DNA of 64,000 bases from Leyella stercorea (lineage in GTDB: Bacteria > Bacteroidota > Bacteroidia > Bacteroidales > Bacteroidaceae). Positions within the stretch are counted from its first letter, which is position 1. The number at the start of each line of letters is the position of its first letter. Of this stretch, positions 61,038 to 64,000 are shown piece by piece. The stretch spans positions 1 through 64,000 of the forward strand of contig NZ_JADYTS010000008.1 of NCBI RefSeq assembly GCF_021531355.1, in the 5' to 3' direction. The translations under genes were made by a program, and so were the position numbers. The notes under the pieces were generated by a model. The model ran no database searches. It had not been told where the DNA came from and saw only the letters and a program-made list of their open reading frames with translations.

Positions 61038-62101
61038 TTAACTGCAAGAAATCAGCCAAGTTAATACTCGGCACACTATGCGCTATGGCACTCGCCATGC
61101 CGACACTCACATCGTGCGAGCACAAGGACCTGTGCTTCGACCACGACGTTCATGCACCTAAGTTCGACTTCCGCGTCACAGCTACATACCAGCAGGAATG
61201 GGAACTTAACGAAAATCAGAAGGTATGGGCTTCGGAAGCTGAATGGCCCGAAAAATACGGTATGGCATACGACGACCTCCGACCGAAGGTTCCTGCCGGA
61301 CTCCGTATGCACGTGTTCAGCGAGACGGGAGTCAGCGACATGATCAACATGCCGGCACAAGGCGAAATCGTAGGTTTGCAGCCTGGCAACCACCAGTTGC
61401 TGTTCTACAACAACGATACTGAGTATATCCTCTTCGACGACATGTACTCGTTCGCTTCGGCAAAGGCTACTACACGTACACGTACACGCTCTACGTATAT
61501 GGGCAATCCGTTCAAGGCAAACAATGCCAAGGGCGAACCTACAGTGACAATGCCCGATATGCTCTATGGCAACTACAACGAGAAGTATACATCGGAACGT
61601 ACCAATGAGACTCCGGAGATGAAGGTCACGATGCACCCTATGGTGTTCAAGTATCTCGTAAGATACGAGTTCAGCAAGGGTCTGGAGTATGTAGGTCTGG
61701 TACGAGGTGCCCTCTCGGGCATGGCTTCAGCAGTATACATGCACAGCGGCCGCACCTCGTCAGAGGCAGCAACACTACTCTACGACTGCTCACTCACACC
61801 GTGGGGAGCACAGGCGATAGTTACATCGTTCGGAGTACCCGACTGGCCCAACGCTCTCTATCAGCCCACACGTGGACAGCGCAGCTATGCCCTGAACCTT
61901 GAGGTACGACTCAAGAACGGAAAAATCAAAAACTTCGACTTCGACGTGACTAAGCAGGTTGAGGCCCAACCTCAGGGTGGTGTCATCGTAGTGAAGGGTC
62001 TTGAAATCACCGATAAGGAAGGATGGGAAGGCGGTTCTGGCTTCGACGTAAACGTTGACGGTTGGGGCGAATTTAAAGATATCATCATTCCGCTGAAATA
62101 A
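61034..62101 (+). CDS. DUF5119 / FimB-Mfa2-like fimbrial lipoprotein
   Basis: 355 residues from the ATG at 61034, which overlaps the preceding TGA. The signal ends in lipobox LTSC near residue 28. The mature protein starts EHKDLCFDH, a DUF5119 hallmark, followed by FDFRVTATYQQEWELN and two beta domains. FimB/Mfa2-type proteins anchor and cap fimbriae at the cell surface. The assignment as anchor rests on family and position between the DUF3575 gene and the fimbrillins. Confidence 0.82.
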   Translation: MINCKKSAKLILGTLCAMALAMPTLTSCEHKDLCFDHDVHAPKFDFRVTATYQQEWELNENQKVWASEAEWPEKYGMAYDDLRPKVPAGLRMHVFSETGVSDMINMPAQGEIVGLQPGNHQLLFYNNDTEYILFDDMYSFASAKATTRTRTRSTYMGNPFKANNAKGEPTVTMPDMLYGNYNEKYTSERTNETPEMKVTMHPMVFKYLVRYEFSKGLEYVGLVRGALSGMASAVYMHSGRTSSEAATLLYDCSLTPWGAQAIVTSFGVPDWPNALYQPTRGQRSYALNLEVRLKNGKIKNFDFDVTKQVEAQPQGGVIVVKGLEITDKEGWEGGSGFDVNVDGWGEFKDIIIPLK

Positions 62102-62196
62102 CCAGACAAGGCAATACAAAAAACAACGGCTAACATTTTAAGCAAATTATATTACTACATTTATTTTATTTATCATCAACACAAAATTAAAAAACT

Positions 62197-63150
62197 ATGA
62201 AAAAATTATTAGTTATGGGTTTGGCAGCTATGGGCTTGGCGCTCACAGCTTGCAACAGCGACGAGACAGTAGAAGTGGCTAAGGGTAATGCTATCGGCTT
62301 CAAGACATTCGTTAACAACTCAACACGTGCAGCTAATGACGTAACTACCGACAACCTCGATGCTTTCAAGGTATGGGGTTTGATGAACAAGGGCGATCAG
62401 ACAGGTACACCGTTCGTTGCTAAGGATGTGACAAAGGCAAATGGCGCATGGTCATACGCACCACCGGTTTATTGGGAGAAGGGCTATTCTTATAGCTTCG
62501 TAGCACTCGCTCCGAATAATACCTACACATTCACAGCTCCTACAGCAATCAACAATTGGGGTTCGCTTACATTTGAGAATGGTACTGGTGAGACTGACCT
62601 TATCTATGCTACACACAAACAGGCTACAGTAACAGGCGATGGATGCCCAGCACCCGTTAACTTGACTTTCAACCACATGCTTTCACGCGTTCGCTTCCAG
62701 TTTGAGAACGGAATGGCTGACGGTTCTGTACTCACAGTTTCGGATGTTAAAATTAGTGATGCCTACACTTCAGGTACAGCTACTCTCGCAGAACAGCTTG
62801 CTGACATCAGTTGGAATCCTGGCCAGGCAACTGGCACACTTGAATTCGGTAATGCAGCTGAAATGGAGAAGGATGCCAAGGAAAAAACAGCTCACAAGTA
62901 CATGATTCCTGCCATTAAGGCTTACAATGTAACATTCACTGTTACACGCGAGCACAATGGTGTTGTAGACACTTACAATCACAATGTAACTCTGCCTGAA
63001 ACAACAATGACACAGGGCTTGAGCTATCAGTTCGTAGCTAAATTCACAGCAGAGAACATCGATCCTACAGGAGAACTTTGCCCAATCCAGTTCACAGCTA
63101 CAGTTAATCCTTGGGGAGATTGGACAAACAACGTTACAATCATGCAGTAA
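62197..63150 (+). CDS. Fimbrillin family protein
   Basis: 317 residues. Lipoprotein signal MKKLLVMGLAAMGLALTAC. The mature part opens GNAIGFKTFVNNSTRAANDVT; the TRA site recalls the Arg-cleavage point that primes FimA-type subunits for strand-exchange assembly. Landmarks: YWEKGYSYSFVALAPNN, LTFNHMLSRVRFQFENG, YKMIPA-like HKYMIPAIKAYNVTF and C-terminal NPWGDW. It is probably a fimbrial shaft or tip subunit. Separated from the next fimbrillin by a hairpin. Confidence 0.88.
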   Translation: MKKLLVMGLAAMGLALTACNSDETVEVAKGNAIGFKTFVNNSTRAANDVTTDNLDAFKVWGLMNKGDQTGTPFVAKDVTKANGAWSYAPPVYWEKGYSYSFVALAPNNTYTFTAPTAINNWGSLTFENGTGETDLIYATHKQATVTGDGCPAPVNLTFNHMLSRVRFQFENGMADGSVLTVSDVKISDAYTSGTATLAEQLADISWNPGQATGTLEFGNAAEMEKDAKEKTAHKYMIPAIKAYNVTFTVTREHNGVVDTYNHNVTLPETTMTQGLSYQFVAKFTAENIDPTGELCPIQFTATVNPWGDWTNNVTIMQ

Positions 63151-63169
63151 TCAACTAACACACTACAGG

Positions 63170-63198
63170 GTGTAAGGGGTTGAATGTTCCCCTTACAC
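63170..63198 (+). promoter_or_regulatory. Intercistronic hairpin between fimbrillin genes
   Basis: 10-bp perfect stem GTGTAAGGGG (63170-63179) / CCCCTTACAC (63189-63198), no T-run. It could protect the upstream message end or partly block transcription, giving unequal subunit levels. Confidence 0.65.
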
Positions 63199-63232
63199 TC
63201 ACTAATATTATTAATCACAAAAACGAACAAAG

Positions 63233-64000
63233 ATGAAAGGAAAAATGAATATACACAAATTGACAGCCAGCATCGCTGCTGTGCTCCTGTCAGCGTCGCT
63301 CTTTTCATGCAGCAGCGACGACTTCTTCGGCAAGCCCGAAAGCGGATCTACTAACGGTATCAGCTTCGGCGTGTCAACAGAAAACAGTGCCGCTACACGC
63401 GCCAACAAAACAGACGACGGACTCACCGTAGCTCGCTACACCCTGCGCTCCGACAACTCGGCCGACACTCTCTGCGTGCGTGCCGTTGTGACCGACGGCA
63501 TCGGCAACGACAATGCAGGCAGACCTGCTACACGTGCAGCTATGCAGACAAGCATGTACAATGAGTTTAAGGTTGTGGCACAGTACAAGAAAGCAGACGG
63601 AAGCATCAACTCGCAGTTGTATATGAACGAAACTGCTACAAAAAAATCTGGCTCGCTTTGGAGTCCCAACTCTACATACTACTGGCCAGAAAAGGGACAG
63701 TTGCGCTTCTTCGCATGGGCACCAACCGATGCTACTCTCGATGAGAGTCCTATCTATCCGCAAGAGAATGTCACAATGACTACCCTCAAGTACACTGCTT
63801 CTACCGATCTCACCAAGCAGCGCGACCTTGTAGCGGCAGCCACAGACAAATTCAGCAACAACAGTACAACATGCGCTCCTGTAAACCTGCAGTTCAAGCA
63901 CATCTGCACCGCTGTAATCATCAAGACTGGTGAAACAATGGCAGAAGGCACTATCAAGAGCGTAAAAATAACCAAAGTACGCAACTCTGGTACATACGAC
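63233..64000 (+). CDS. Fimbrillin family protein (3' end outside the window)
   Basis: 256 codons are open from the ATG at 63233 to the window edge. Lipoprotein signal ends in LFSC (about residue 26). The mature start has GISFGVSTENSAATRANKTDD with the same TRA pattern as the preceding fimbrillin; later SGSLWSPNSTYYWPEKGQLRFFAWAP and VNLQFKHICTAVIIKTGE are typical fimbrillin strands. It carries an extra segment with a second ATRA (PATRAAMQTS) near residue 105. Second subunit of the same fimbria or an accessory tip protein. Confidence 0.85.
   Translation, partial: MKGKMNIHKLTASIAAVLLSASLFSCSSDDFFGKPESGSTNGISFGVSTENSAATRANKTDDGLTVARYTLRSDNSADTLCVRAVVTDGIGNDNAGRPATRAAMQTSMYNEFKVVAQYKKADGSINSQLYMNETATKKSGSLWSPNSTYYWPEKGQLRFFAWAPTDATLDESPIYPQENVTMTTLKYTASTDLTKQRDLVAAATDKFSNNSTTCAPVNLQFKHICTAVIIKTGETMAEGTIKSVKITKVRNSGTYD

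Overview
The window reads as chromosomal DNA of a Bacteroidales bacterium, most likely a Prevotella-type member (Prevotellaceae). The evidence is many promoters of the Bacteroides form (TTG near -33, TAnnTTTG near -7), few Shine-Dalgarno sites, lipoproteins with short lipoboxes, a FimA/DUF3575/DUF5119-type fimbrial cluster, GH92 and DUF48xx families, and a PorZ-like type IX secretion protein, which argues for Prevotella over Bacteroides. No rRNA, tRNA, CRISPR array or complete insertion sequence was seen.

Layout. 0.2-5.5 kb: a scrambled enzyme remnant, an AAA/PD-(D/E)XK protein, a YitT membrane protein, a small lipoprotein and a repeat-rich intergenic stretch. 5.5-14.6 kb: a visibly AT-rich type I restriction-modification island (hsdR, hsdM, a broken DNA-binding gene, a DUF1016/YhcG nuclease, hsdS pieces in both orientations and a tyrosine recombinase). 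Two nested inverted-repeat pairs make it a switchable specificity locus, and in the orientation given the expressed hsdS is cut to 78 codons. 14.7-21.0 kb: a minus-strand uronate operon (DUF4861, kdgK, eda, orphan galactitol-type PTS IIC, kduI with a signal peptide, kduD), preceded by a sulfatase (21.7-23.3 kb).

23.5-29.9 kb: a housekeeping run (lipoprotein, DUF1599, a DoxX/BT_3928-type membrane protein reading in frame into triosephosphate isomerase, SPOR protein, folE, DUF4840 lipoprotein, exonuclease III). 30-38.4 kb: psd, pssA, DUF4834, an M20 deacylase, a ROK regulator, dnaE and trxA. 38.5-39.5 kb: class II aldolase on the minus strand. 39.8-49.2 kb: glycosyltransferases and polytopic membrane proteins in two converging groups; the minus-strand group lies directly downstream of porZ.

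49.3-59.4 kb: GH92 glycosidase, ribosomal protein L31 type B, a TonB-dependent receptor, AI-2E family protein, rsmI, a coiled-coil lipoprotein and a uracil permease. 59.5-64 kb: a fimbrial operon (DUF3575 protein, DUF5119 protein, two fimbrillins, the last cut by the window edge). Dispersed short repeats (a 22-nt periodic element, a 44-nt periodic element, and small palindromes inside the restriction operon) recur through the window.

Main points for follow-up: the invertible hsdS locus, the periplasmic-looking KduI beside an orphan PTS permease, the in-frame membrane protein-TpiA fusion, the palindrome family that also sits inside a coding sequence, and the porZ-glycosyltransferase operon.
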